64,000 nt of DNA from contig NZ_CP099997.1 in the NCBI RefSeq assembly GCF_024138145.1, positions 496,001-560,000 on the forward strand. Reading direction: 5' to 3'. A program made the position numbers and the translations under genes. The DNA comes from Natronosalvus halobius (lineage in GTDB: Archaea > Halobacteriota > Halobacteria > Halobacteriales > Natrialbaceae). Numbering within the stretch: the first letter of the stretch is position 1; each line of letters opens with the position of its first letter. Positions 33,365 through 41,508 of the stretch are shown in pieces. The notes beneath the pieces are model-generated. The model worked only from the letters and a program-made list of their open reading frames with translations, was not told the DNA's origin and made no database searches.

Positions 33365-34725
33365 GTACCGAACGTCCGAGCGAAGCGGACATCGTTCGGC
33401 CGATGCAGCGCACCTCGAAGGGATACTACGGCCTGCTCGCGGTCGTCTCCCTTGGAATCCTCGCGTTCCTGATCGGTTGGGGACTCCAGCTTCGAGACGG
33501 CCTCATCGTCACCAGTCTCGGGGACTGGGGCTCGAGCGGCGGCGTTACCTGGGGGCTGTACATCGGCGCGTTCATCTGGTGGGTCGGGATCGCCCACGGC
33601 GGGATCATCCTGTCGGCGGCGGTCCGCCTGCTCGGGATGGACCGGTACAAGCCGGTCGCCCGTCTCGCGGAGTTGCTGACGATTGCCGGGCTGACGGCGG
33701 CCGGACTGTACATCATCATCCACGTCGGCCGGCCGGACCGGATCGTCACGAGCATCCTGCTCAACTACCACGAGACGATCCACACCTCGCCGCTGGTCTG
33801 GGACGTGACCGTCATCACGCTCTACTTCGTGATGACCGCGACCTACCTCGCGCTGACGATCCGCTACGACGTGACGCGTCTGCGCGACGACCTCCCGGAC
33901 CGACTCGAGCCGCTGTACCGGGTACTGACAATCGGGTACACCGAGGCGGAAGACGAGGTCGTCGAACGGATGGTCTGGTGGCTCGCGCTGGGGATCATCA
34001 TCCTCGCGCCGCTGTTGCTCCACGGTGGGGTGATTCCGTGGCTCTTCTCCCTGCTGTCGTCGATGCCCGGCTGGTCGGGCGCGGTTCAGGGTCCGCAGTT
34101 CCTGACCATCGCGCTGACCTCGGCCATCAGCGGCGTGTTGATCGCCTCCTACGCGTTCCGGCGAGCGTACGACTGGGACCACATCATCACCGACGACGTG
34201 TTCCGCGGGCTCTTGCTGTGGCTCGGCTTCTTCAGTCTGCTGTTCCTCTGGCTCCAGCTCCAGCAGATCATCAACGGCGTCTTCGCACCGCCGGTCGACG
34301 TCGACTACGCGATGCACGCCAAACTCGCCCAGCCGCTGTACTGGGTGTCGATGGGCCTCGTCTTCGGGACGATGGCGTACGTCTTCGCCCAGACGCTCCG
34401 CCCGTCGCTGTTCAGCCTCGAACGCAGCATCGCCGCGGCGGTCGCGGTGCTCTGTGCGACGCTGGTCGAGAAGATCCTCTTCGTCGTCGAGGGGCTCATG
34501 CACCCGACGTTCAGCCTCTACAGCGGCGTCCCGGGTTCGTACTTTCCGAGCCTCGTGGAACTCTCCTCACTGGTCGGGACCATCGCCATCGTCATCACGT
34601 TCTTCATGGTCGTCGCGAAGGTCATCCCGGTCGTCGAACTCCACGCGATCGAGGAACTGCGGGGCCACGACGACGAGACAGAATCGTCTCCGACGGCTGA
34701 CTCCTCGATGGAGGTGAACGCGTAA
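33361..34725 (+). CDS. nrfD: NrfD/PsrC-family quinol-interacting membrane subunit
   Basis: 454 residues from a GTG at 33361 that overlaps the ferredoxin stop. About ten hydrophobic helices. The first bundle has TWGLYIGAFIWWVGIAHGGI and IILSAAVRLLGMDRYKPVAR, the NrfD site that faces the quinone pool; HVGRPDRI and PLVWDVTVITLY follow as in PsrC/NrfD. Family members exchange electrons with menaquinol and may translocate protons. The next gene starts on its last base, so the three genes are one unit. Confidence 0.92.
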   Translation: MSTERPSEADIVRPMQRTSKGYYGLLAVVSLGILAFLIGWGLQLRDGLIVTSLGDWGSSGGVTWGLYIGAFIWWVGIAHGGIILSAAVRLLGMDRYKPVARLAELLTIAGLTAAGLYIIIHVGRPDRIVTSILLNYHETIHTSPLVWDVTVITLYFVMTATYLALTIRYDVTRLRDDLPDRLEPLYRVLTIGYTEAEDEVVERMVWWLALGIIILAPLLLHGGVIPWLFSLLSSMPGWSGAVQGPQFLTIALTSAISGVLIASYAFRRAYDWDHIITDDVFRGLLLWLGFFSLLFLWLQLQQIINGVFAPPVDVDYAMHAKLAQPLYWVSMGLVFGTMAYVFAQTLRPSLFSLERSIAAAVAVLCATLVEKILFVVEGLMHPTFSLYSGVPGSYFPSLVELSSLVGTIAIVITFFMVVAKVIPVVELHAIEELRGHDDETESSPTADSSMEVNA

Positions 34726-34925
34726 TGGCGTTCGGCCCCGGCACGTGGCTCATCTTCGGGATCATCCTGGTCCCGGTCTACGTGGTCCTCCTGGCGTGGT
34801 ACCTCGGCGAGCCCCGCGACAGGAAGACGGCGACCCTCGGGGTGGTCTACCTCGTGGGACTGACCACGCTCCTTTGGACCGCCATGTTCATCAAGACGGT
34901 GATTCTCGACGTGATCTTCTTCTAA
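34725..34925 (+). CDS. Small two-helix membrane protein of the NrfD operon
   Basis: 66 residues: GTWLIFGIILVPVYVVLLAW, then the basic loop GEPRDRKTATLG and VVYLVGLTTLLWTAMFIKTV. Its ATG uses the last base of the nrfD stop (TAATG), which indicates obligate co-translation. It is probably an accessory subunit of the ferredoxin-NrfD complex. I do not know a named family. Confidence 0.75.
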   Translation: MAFGPGTWLIFGIILVPVYVVLLAWYLGEPRDRKTATLGVVYLVGLTTLLWTAMFIKTVILDVIFF

Positions 34926-35004
34926 TTTCATCGCCGCCCTTCGACCCGCGTATCGAGCAACGAACGACACCGACACCGACACCAATTCAAACCAAACCGA
35001 ACCT

Positions 35005-36102
35005 ATGACCGTATCCGAATCCGACCTCCGAACCCAACTCGCAACCGTACAGGACCCCGAACTCGAGGACGACATCGTCTCGCTCGGCCTCGTCAACGAC
35101 GTCTCCATCGAGGACGACACCGCCCGGATTTCGCTGGCGTTCAACGCGCCCTACGCTCCCGCCGAGATGGCGATGGGGAACCGCATCCGTGAAGTCGTCG
35201 CCGACCTCGACGCGGACCTCGAGGCCGACGTTCGCGCCAACGTGGGCGAGGACATCGGCTTCGACGAGGAGATCCTTCCCCGGGTGAAGAACGTGATCGC
35301 CGTCTCGAGCGGCAAAGGCGGTGTCGGCAAGACGACCGTCGCTGCGAACCTCGCGGCCGGTCTCGAGAAACTGGGCGCGCGGGTCGGCATCCTCGACTCG
35401 GACATCCACGGCCCGAACGTCCCGCGCATCCTGCCGATCGAGGGCGAACCCGGAATTACGCCCGACGAGGAACTCGTGCCGCCCCGGTCGGACGGCGTCC
35501 GCGTCATCAGCATGGGCTTTCTCACGGAGAACGCGGACGACCCGGCGATCCTCCGGGGACCGATGGTCAACAACATCATGACCCAGTTCCTCCAGGAGGT
35601 CGAGTGGGGCGTCCTCGATTATCTGATCGTCGACCTGCCGCCGGGAACCGGCGACGCGACGCTCAACCTCCTCCAGCTCATGCCCGTCGCGGGGGCCGTC
35701 ATCGTCACGACGCCCCAGCAGATGGCCGTCGACGACACCCGGAAAGGGCTGCGCATGTTCCAGGAACACGATGCGCCGATCCTGGGTATCGTCGAGAACA
35801 TGTCGACCTTCCGGTGTCCGAACTGCGACGACCAGCACGACCTCTTCGGCCGCGACGGTGGCGACGACATCAGCGCCGACTACGACGTCCCGCTGCTCGC
35901 GAAACTCCCCCTCGATCCCGAGTTCGGCGCCGAAGAGCGCGACGTCCCGCCGGTCAAGGATGACTCGAGCTCCGTCCAGGGTGCTCTCGAGGACCTCATC
36001 GAAACCGTCGCCGACCGGATCGGGGAGGTGAACCGGGCTCGAGTCGCCGACGCAACGGCGAACGAGGTCGAAGAGCCCGTTCCGTCCGCGGCCGGCCAGT
36101 AG
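35005..36102 (+). CDS. mrp: Mrp/NBP35 (ApbC) family Fe-S cluster carrier ATPase
   Basis: 365 residues. Residues 1-80 are a MIP18/DUF59 domain (VQDPELEDDIVSLGLVNDVS). The deviant Walker A reads SSGKGGVGKTTVAANLAAGL (about residues 101-120), with DSDIHGPNVPRIL and DYLIVDLPPGTGDATLNLLQ. The cluster-binding CxxC is in FRCPNCDD. It assembles or transfers [4Fe-4S] clusters in the cytosol. It follows the three-gene ferredoxin-NrfD unit by 79 bases, which fits a role in loading its clusters; a general housekeeping role is equally likely. Confidence 0.93.
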   Translation: MTVSESDLRTQLATVQDPELEDDIVSLGLVNDVSIEDDTARISLAFNAPYAPAEMAMGNRIREVVADLDADLEADVRANVGEDIGFDEEILPRVKNVIAVSSGKGGVGKTTVAANLAAGLEKLGARVGILDSDIHGPNVPRILPIEGEPGITPDEELVPPRSDGVRVISMGFLTENADDPAILRGPMVNNIMTQFLQEVEWGVLDYLIVDLPPGTGDATLNLLQLMPVAGAVIVTTPQQMAVDDTRKGLRMFQEHDAPILGIVENMSTFRCPNCDDQHDLFGRDGGDDISADYDVPLLAKLPLDPEFGAEERDVPPVKDDSSSVQGALEDLIETVADRIGEVNRARVADATANEVEEPVPSAAGQ

Positions 36103-36203
36103 ACGTTCGGTTTCCTGTCTCCCGTTTCCCGTCGATCGCTCGAATACTGCCACCGTTTCTACGACAGCTATACCTTTTATAGTAAGAACTTCGCCCGAAT
36201 TCG

Positions 36204-37232
36204 TCACACCACGAGACCGAGAGCCAGTCCCAGCACACCGATGGCGAACGCGTAGATCGGGATGAGGTACCGCCAGACCGCGTTCGGGACGACCCGGACG
36301 CCGTAGGGAGCGATGATAGCCGCGAAAAACCCGCCCGCGAGGATCGACGGAAGGAGGTGAAGATCGACCGGAACGCCTTGAAAGACTAGGAGGAAGAACG
36401 CGAACGCACCGACGATCGACACGATCCCTTCCGCGAGCGTCGTGATCGCAACGGCGCTTTTTTCGTACACACCCGAGAGGATCTGTCCCAGTGTCACGAC
36501 GGGGCCGTAACCGCCACCGCCGATCCCCTTGTTCACCCCGGCGAGCAGTGCGAACGCGAAAAGACGGTGCGGTCGATATTCGATTCGCGTCCGCAATTTC
36601 GCCCGTAAAATGCCGACCACCCCCATCGTCACCACGAGAATCGACACGTATGCTTCGATGACGACGTCGGAAAGTCCGAGCGTAAAATACGTGAGTATCA
36701 CGGAGCCGAGCACGGCGACCGACCCGACACCGACGAGCAGGGCCAGCAGTTTCGTCTCGTCGTTGAGCGGTCGCACAGAGAACGTTACGTTATCCACGTT
36801 GTGGTGGACAGCGCCAGCAACTATCCCCGTCAGCGTCTCGGATAGCAACAGCACGGGGACGATCTCGAGCGGCCCGTACCCCAGGACGAACAGTAGTGGC
36901 GCGATCCCGGTTCCGAACCCCATTCCGGCCGCGGAATCCGTCGTCTCGAAGACGAACGCGACGAGGACGACGATGGGCACGAACGGAAGGCTGTCCGTTC
37001 CCCCGTCGAACAGCAGCGCAATTCCCGCGACTGTCGCCACATACAGTCCGCCGAGTAGGGCGAATCGCCGAAGCGCCGCTCTCGGCAGTCGCATCCGCTC
37101 GAGCGTCGTCTGCTCGCGGTCCAGCGCCTCTGCCTCGATTCCGATTCGTCTCGGGGGCGTTTCCGGCGGAATCTCCGCGGCCGTCGGGCCCGTGTCCGGA
37201 TTCTCGATCGTGGGGTCCAGGTCTAGGTCCAT
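36204..37232 (-). CDS. TauE/SafE (TSUP) family transporter
   Basis: 342 residues. A hydrophilic N-terminus of about 55 residues precedes about eight helices. Two TSUP repeats: FVFETTDSAAGMGFGTGIAP with EIVPVLLLSETLTGIVAGAV, and AGVNKGIGGGGYGPVVTLGQ with KSAVAITTLAEGIVS. The E-x-x-D/S-x-x-G-M-G-x-G-x and G-I-G-G-G-G-Y-G-P motifs are typical. It differs in sequence and partner from the exporter at 12.5 kb. Substrate unknown, probably a sulfur-containing anion. Confidence 0.87.
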   Translation of the reverse strand: MDLDLDPTIENPDTGPTAAEIPPETPPRRIGIEAEALDREQTTLERMRLPRAALRRFALLGGLYVATVAGIALLFDGGTDSLPFVPIVVLVAFVFETTDSAAGMGFGTGIAPLLFVLGYGPLEIVPVLLLSETLTGIVAGAVHHNVDNVTFSVRPLNDETKLLALLVGVGSVAVLGSVILTYFTLGLSDVVIEAYVSILVVTMGVVGILRAKLRTRIEYRPHRLFAFALLAGVNKGIGGGGYGPVVTLGQILSGVYEKSAVAITTLAEGIVSIVGAFAFFLLVFQGVPVDLHLLPSILAGGFFAAIIAPYGVRVVPNAVWRYLIPIYAFAIGVLGLALGLVV

Positions 37233-37247
37233 GCTTCCCCGACTTCG

Positions 37248-37895
37248 TCAGGCGAGGTTCCGTTCGAACCACTCGCCGGCACGGTCAGCGACCGACTCGA
37301 GCGCGCCGGGTTCTTCGAAGAGGTGAGACGCGCCCTCGATCACCTCGAGGGACTTCTCGCTCGACAACCGGTCGTAGGCTTCGCGATTCCACTCGAGGAC
37401 GGGGTGGTCGTTCCCGCCGACGATGAACAGTGTCGGCGCCGAGACCTGCTCGAGGGCCTCCTCGGCCATGTCGACCCGACCGCCACGGGAGACGACTGCC
37501 GAAACCTCGGTCTCTGGCCGCGCCGCGGCTCGCAGGGCTGCCGCGGAACCCGTACTCGAGCCGAAGTAACCGATCCGAAAGGCGCCAACGTCGTCCCGGT
37601 TCTGCACCCAGCGGGTCGCACCGACCAGTCGGTCGGTCAGCAGGGAGATGTCGAACCGCGTCTCGTAGGTCCGATCCTCCGCCTCGGTGAGCAGGTCGAA
37701 CAGCAGGGTGGCGACCCCGCGGTCGCGAACCCGTTCGGCGACGAAGTTGTTACGCGGGCTGTGTCGACTGCTGCCGCTGCCGTGAGCGAACAGGACGATA
37801 CCTGTTGCCCCGTCCGGGACGAGCAACTCGCCTTCTAGTTCGACCCCGCCGACGGTGATCGTGACGGTCGATTCCTCGTTCTCGCTAGTTCCCAT
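37248..37895 (-). CDS. Dienelactone-hydrolase-like alpha/beta hydrolase
   Basis: 215 residues from the ATG at 37895. Strand-loop LVPDGATGIVLFAHGSGSSR, then RNNFVAERVRDRGVATLLFD. The nucleophile elbow is a variant, GYFGSSTGSAAAL, with Ser at the G-x-S-x-G-like position. The late aspartate is in VGGNDHPVLEWN and the histidine in IEGASHLFEEPG. This is the short phosphoribosyltransferase-associated/dienelactone hydrolase family often seen in archaea. Transcribed toward the TSUP gene with a 15-base gap, so probably co-transcribed. Confidence 0.85.
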   Translation of the reverse strand: MGTSENEESTVTITVGGVELEGELLVPDGATGIVLFAHGSGSSRHSPRNNFVAERVRDRGVATLLFDLLTEAEDRTYETRFDISLLTDRLVGATRWVQNRDDVGAFRIGYFGSSTGSAAALRAAARPETEVSAVVSRGGRVDMAEEALEQVSAPTLFIVGGNDHPVLEWNREAYDRLSSEKSLEVIEGASHLFEEPGALESVADRAGEWFERNLA

Positions 37896-38018
37896 CGAGA
37901 CTCGTTCAACGGCCACGACCTTGAGTCTGGAGGGGGCGAATGTGGCCAATCCAGTCTTGACGGATCGGCTGGCGACCCGTACGCGAAGGGATTTCCCGTC
38001 TCGAGGTGTCGACGGGGT

Positions 38019-38486
38019 ATGCACGTCCAGCGGCTGAAACGCCTGCTCGAGTTCTTCGTCATCGGGGTCGCCTTCGGCGTCACCGAAGACGTGCTCGCCG
38101 TCGTCGTCGCCACCGACGCGGCGGTTACTCCGCAAGTGATCGGTATCGTTGTTCTGATCGCGGTTCCGTTCGCCGTGCTGTCGGAACTCATCGTCGACCA
38201 TCCGCGGTTTCTTCACTTCGACCGGTTAGCGGTCCGGTTCTCTCGAGCTGCCGCCCAGGAAGCCGAAACGAAGCCGCGACTGGCCCCCCGAATTCATTGG
38301 GATGGCCGTCGTGATCGCCTTATGTCGCCGAAACACCACCACCATCGCTGTAACCTCTGTGGCGACGACTTCGACACAGGCGAGCAACTTCGCGAGCACG
38401 TGGAGCGACGCCATCCGAAGCGAGACGTCCACTGGTGGGTCGTCGCCGAGGATCCTGCGAAGGAACTTCGATTCTCGCGTGAGTGA
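38019..38486 (+). CDS. Two-helix membrane protein fused to a C2H2 zinc finger
   Basis: 155 residues in one frame. Residues 1-68 form two membrane helices (LLEFFVIGVAFGVTEDVLAV, PQVIGIVVLIAVPFAVLSEL). A linker leads to MSPKHHHHRCNLCGDDFDTG, EQLREHVERRHPKRDVHWWV, i.e. a classical C-x2-C-x12-H-x3-4-H finger at about residues 112-133. An internal ATG at the start of the finger part could also yield a free finger protein. A membrane-tethered C2H2 finger is unusual; the parts may be separate in relatives. Confidence 0.75.
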   Translation: MHVQRLKRLLEFFVIGVAFGVTEDVLAVVVATDAAVTPQVIGIVVLIAVPFAVLSELIVDHPRFLHFDRLAVRFSRAAAQEAETKPRLAPRIHWDGRRDRLMSPKHHHHRCNLCGDDFDTGEQLREHVERRHPKRDVHWWVVAEDPAKELRFSRE

Positions 38487-38567
38487 CCGTATTATGGCTC
38501 CGGACGCTGAGGGGAACGACTTGAGACGACGGACTCGCGCAATGCCCAATAGCGACATGACGTAACG

Positions 38568-38969
38568 ATGCAACCAATGGAACTCGAGATCCAGACCACC
38601 GACCGACTCGACGTCGTCGACGTGACGTCGACCGTCGAAGACGCCCTCTCCGACGCCGTCGAGAGCGGTACATGCACCGTCTTCGTCCCCCACACGACCG
38701 CTGGGGTAATTGTCAACGAAAACGAGCGTCGGCTCCTGGCCGACCTCGAGAACGCCCTCGAGCGACTGCTCCCCCGCGGGGACGGCTACGAGCACGACGC
38801 GATCGACGACAACGCGGACGCCCACCTTCGCGCGACGATCCTCGGCGAGAGCGTGACGGTGCCGATCGTCGAGGGAGAACTCGCACTCGGTACGTGGCAA
38901 TCGATCCTGTTCGTCGACTGTGACGGCCCTCGACGGCGACGGCTCCGGGTGACCGTACTCTCGGCGTGA
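38568..38969 (+). CDS. YjbQ family (UPF0047) protein
   Basis: 133 residues (ATG at 38568; ATG at 38577 is an alternative). The core reads VDVTSTVEDALSDAVESGTC, TVFVPHTTAGVIVNENE, YEHDAIDDNADAHLRATILG, ESVTVPIVEGELALGTWQSI, LFVDCDGPRRR. H in PHTTA, E in NE, H in NADAHL, and the GTWQ-I-F-x-D-x-D-G-P end are conserved. Family members have weak thiamine-phosphate synthase activity reported; the physiological role is unsettled. Confidence 0.92.
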   Translation: MQPMELEIQTTDRLDVVDVTSTVEDALSDAVESGTCTVFVPHTTAGVIVNENERRLLADLENALERLLPRGDGYEHDAIDDNADAHLRATILGESVTVPIVEGELALGTWQSILFVDCDGPRRRRLRVTVLSA

Positions 38970-39210
38970 TCGCGTACTCGAGCGCCGAGCGGTGAACGGC
39001 GTTCGCTATCGCTCGGTCCGGGAACACTTCGCTGTGACGGGTAGGTGTTTTATTCCCCTGGCGGTGGTCCACGTTCTCGACTCGAGTGCTCGACTTCCGC
39101 AAATCGGACTTCATACGACTCGAGGCCGGAGCCGTCGTCTTGCACGAGATGATGACGTCGGTCTAAGGGTCCGCTCGAGAACGGTAAAACGAGCAAAGAC
39201 AGGAACGGAG

Positions 39211-39795
39211 ATGAACATGACACGACGCACGATAACGACCGCACTCGTCGCAATCCTCGCGGGGTGTTTCGGCGGGCTCGGCGGTCCCGGTGGTGGAAAC
39301 GGAGACGACGACAATCCCGTACTCGCGGAGGCGACCCAGCGGGGCGACCTCAGACTCACCAGCCTCACCTTCGACGACGGCGAGCGGATTCCCGACGAGT
39401 ACGGACGCGGCGAACGGGACGTCAACCCGCCGCTCGAGATCGAGGACGTGCCCGACGACGCAGACTCACTCGCACTGGTGGTCGACGATCCCGACGCCAT
39501 CGAACCGGCCGGTCGGATCTGGGTCCACTGGCTGGTGTGGAACGTGTCGCCGGAGACGACCTCGATTCCGGAGGACTGGGACGCTGCGGGCGCCATCGAG
39601 GGGGAGAACGACTTCGGCGGCGTCGGCTACGGCGGGCCGTCGCCACCGGACGCCGAGCACACCTATCGATTCAAGGCGTACGCCCTCGACGCGGTGTTCG
39701 ACCTCGAGGCGGGCGCCTCGGCCGACGAACTCGGAAGAGCGATGGACGGGCACGTGATTGCACAGACGCAGTTAACCGGGACGTATCCGCCGTAG
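39211..39795 (+). CDS. PEBP (YbhB/YbcL) family lipoprotein
   Basis: 194 residues from the ATG at 39211, with GGAACGGAG upstream as ribosome-binding site. Short signal TRRTITTALVAILAGC with lipobox Cys18. The PEBP domain shows LTSLTFDDGERIPDEYGRGE, SLALVVDDPDA (D-x-x-D-P binding loop) and WVHWLVWNV, then GYGGPSPPDAEHTYRFKAYA. Phosphatidylethanolamine-binding-type proteins bind anionic ligands. In haloarchaea they are usually cytosolic, so this lipoprotein form would act outside. Confidence 0.88.
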   Translation: MNMTRRTITTALVAILAGCFGGLGGPGGGNGDDDNPVLAEATQRGDLRLTSLTFDDGERIPDEYGRGERDVNPPLEIEDVPDDADSLALVVDDPDAIEPAGRIWVHWLVWNVSPETTSIPEDWDAAGAIEGENDFGGVGYGGPSPPDAEHTYRFKAYALDAVFDLEAGASADELGRAMDGHVIAQTQLTGTYPP

Positions 39796-39864
39796 TTCGG
39801 CTGGGCGGATTCGAACGAGATCCGACGATTTGTCCGTCGTCTCCGTTAGTCGAGGCCGTCACTG

Positions 39865-40347
39865 TCATGTGGTGTCGTCGCCAACGCTGTCGTTCGTCGA
39901 CTGTGGACCGCCGCCAGTCTGGGCCTCCTCGGCCTCGCCCCAGCCGCCGCCATCGACGATCTCGAAGAGTTTCCGCCAGTTTTCGTCGTCCTCGCTCTCG
40001 GGGAGCTGATCCCGGAGCTGCTGGAAATCCGAGGCCGGAACCTGCGTCCGGATGAAGTCGACGATGATGCGAGCGTGGTAGGCCGCTTTCGGCGGCTCGG
40101 CGCGCTCGATCTCGCTAACTCGCGAGACGAACTCCTTCCAGTCGAATCGCTGGCCGTGCTCGTGGACGGCGCCGGTCATGTACCACTGGATCTCCATCGG
40201 GAGCGAGGCGGCGAGGTCCTCGGCCGCCCCTTCGGGTATGCGCTGTCCTAACGTCATGAGCGTCGCCCGAGTCGCGCGGACGGTCTCGCCGGTGCCGGGA
40301 AGCTCGAGGCGGTGCTGGATTTCGCCGGTGAACTCGTCGAAATTCAT
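39865..40347 (-). CDS. DUF2267 family protein
   Basis: 160 residues from the ATG at 40347 (MNFDEFTGEIQHRLELPGTG). Two repeats: the first has TRATLMTLGQRIPEGAAEDL with AASLPMEIQWYMTGA, the second has FDWKEFVSRVSEIER with PASDFQQLRDQLPE. This is DUF2267, an uncharacterised helical family. The C-terminal 30 residues are disordered. Confidence 0.85.
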   Translation of the reverse strand: MNFDEFTGEIQHRLELPGTGETVRATRATLMTLGQRIPEGAAEDLAASLPMEIQWYMTGAVHEHGQRFDWKEFVSRVSEIERAEPPKAAYHARIIVDFIRTQVPASDFQQLRDQLPESEDDENWRKLFEIVDGGGWGEAEEAQTGGGPQSTNDSVGDDTT

Positions 40348-40434
40348 GGCAGTGAACGGACGACGATCAGCGTGATAAACCCACAGTGGACGGAGCCACC
40401 CGCCCACTGTCCAAACAATTTCGACGGGGAACCA

Positions 40435-40968
40435 CTACTCCTGGATCCCGTAACGAAGATCGACCAGCCCGCTCTCCAGCGCCGTCGTCTCTTCCAGCTT
40501 CAGCCGGTTTCTCAGTCCTTTCGTCCCGAACAGACAAATCCCGCCGCCGAGCAGGATGGGGGCGATAGTCAGCCGAAGTTGGTCCACCTGCCTCGCCTCG
40601 AGAAATTCTCGGGCGACCTGAGCGCCACCCACGAGCCAGATACGTCCGTACTGTTCTCGGAGTCGCGGAGCGAGGTCCGCAACCGGTTCGTCGACGAACT
40701 CGACTGTGTCCACGACCGGTACGGAATCGTCGTGAGTTAACACGTACGTCGGCCGATCCTCGTAGGGCCACGCGCCGAAGGACCGCACCTGTTCGTACGT
40801 ATTCGAGCCCATCACGAGGGCGTCGATATCCGCGAAGAACGCATCGTACCCACCGTCGCTCTCGCCCGTCGATTGAAACGCCTCGAGCCACTCGACGCCG
40901 CCGTCTTCGGTGGCGACGAATCCGTCGACGCTGGTCGCGATGTAGAGCGTGATCGTCCCGGTGGTCAC
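40435..40968 (-). CDS. Dihydrofolate reductase-like (RibD_C family) protein
   Basis: 177 residues from the GTG at 40968 (VTTGTITLYIATSVDGFVAT); an ATG 69 bases upstream is possible. The core has SVDGFVATEDGGVEWL, ALVMGSNTYEQVRSFGAWPY, PTYVLTHD, and GRIWLVGGAQVAREFLEARQ with IAPILLGGGICLF. This is the YwjB/RibD_C group of NADPH-dependent reductases; it is not a proven folate enzyme. Neighbouring cupin gene lies just downstream on the same strand of the next transcript. Confidence 0.87.
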   Translation of the reverse strand: MTTGTITLYIATSVDGFVATEDGGVEWLEAFQSTGESDGGYDAFFADIDALVMGSNTYEQVRSFGAWPYEDRPTYVLTHDDSVPVVDTVEFVDEPVADLAPRLREQYGRIWLVGGAQVAREFLEARQVDQLRLTIAPILLGGGICLFGTKGLRNRLKLEETTALESGLVDLRYGIQE

Positions 40969-41046
40969 GCTGCTCGTACGACTCCAGGGACGATCGTTCT
41001 TGGCCTCGAATGGTGGCGTCCCGTCGATAGAAACCAACGACGAGCG

Positions 41047-41376
41047 CTAGTCGGCTCGAGGCGCCAGCACGAGCAAGGCCACGCTGTCTTCGATGGCCTC
41101 CGGGGAGACGTACTGGTCGCCGTCGAAGCGGACGATATCGCCGGCCTCGAGTTCGTGCTCGTCCTCACCGAGCGTGACGGTCAGGCGTCCCTCGAGCAGG
41201 TAGAAGACGATCTGCCGGTCGGGGTGCTGGTGGGGTGCGATGGAGTCGCCGGCGGAGAGCGTGAGCCTGATCGTCTGTGGTTCGCCCTCGAAGACGCGGG
41301 CGTGGGGTGCGCCCTCGAGGTCCTCGAGGACGGCGCCTTCGGTGGGTGCGGCGGGATCGGCGGTCGGTTCTGACAT
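41047..41376 (-). CDS. Single-domain cupin
   Basis: 109 residues. Cupin motif 1: GDSIAPHQHPDRQIVFYLLE with G-R-L; motif 2: LEAGDIVRFDGDQYVSPEAI. H-x-H-x3-Q in motif 1 provides two likely metal histidines, but motif 2 lacks the usual histidine. Cytosolic small cupin; the ligand is unknown. It is about 79 bases upstream of the DHFR-like gene on the same strand. Confidence 0.85.
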   Translation of the reverse strand: MSEPTADPAAPTEGAVLEDLEGAPHARVFEGEPQTIRLTLSAGDSIAPHQHPDRQIVFYLLEGRLTVTLGEDEHELEAGDIVRFDGDQYVSPEAIEDSVALLVLAPRAD

Positions 41377-41508
41377 ATAGTCGTACCCACGAATCCCGGG
41401 CCCATGGGGATTCGCCCGAATCGATTCGGTTGCCTTGACTCGAGTGGTGCAGTCGCATCCGGGCCTCGAGCGATGCGCTCACGTCCAAATCTCGAGCCAC
41501 GATTGGTC

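Noticed and set aside
33286-34503. Long minus-strand frame opposite nrfD
   Set aside because: Acidic/basic biased antisense shadow without domain features.
34926-35004. ACACCG hexamer run before the Mrp gene
   Set aside because: Only about three units and embedded in an ordinary promoter/leader; not distinct from local base bias.
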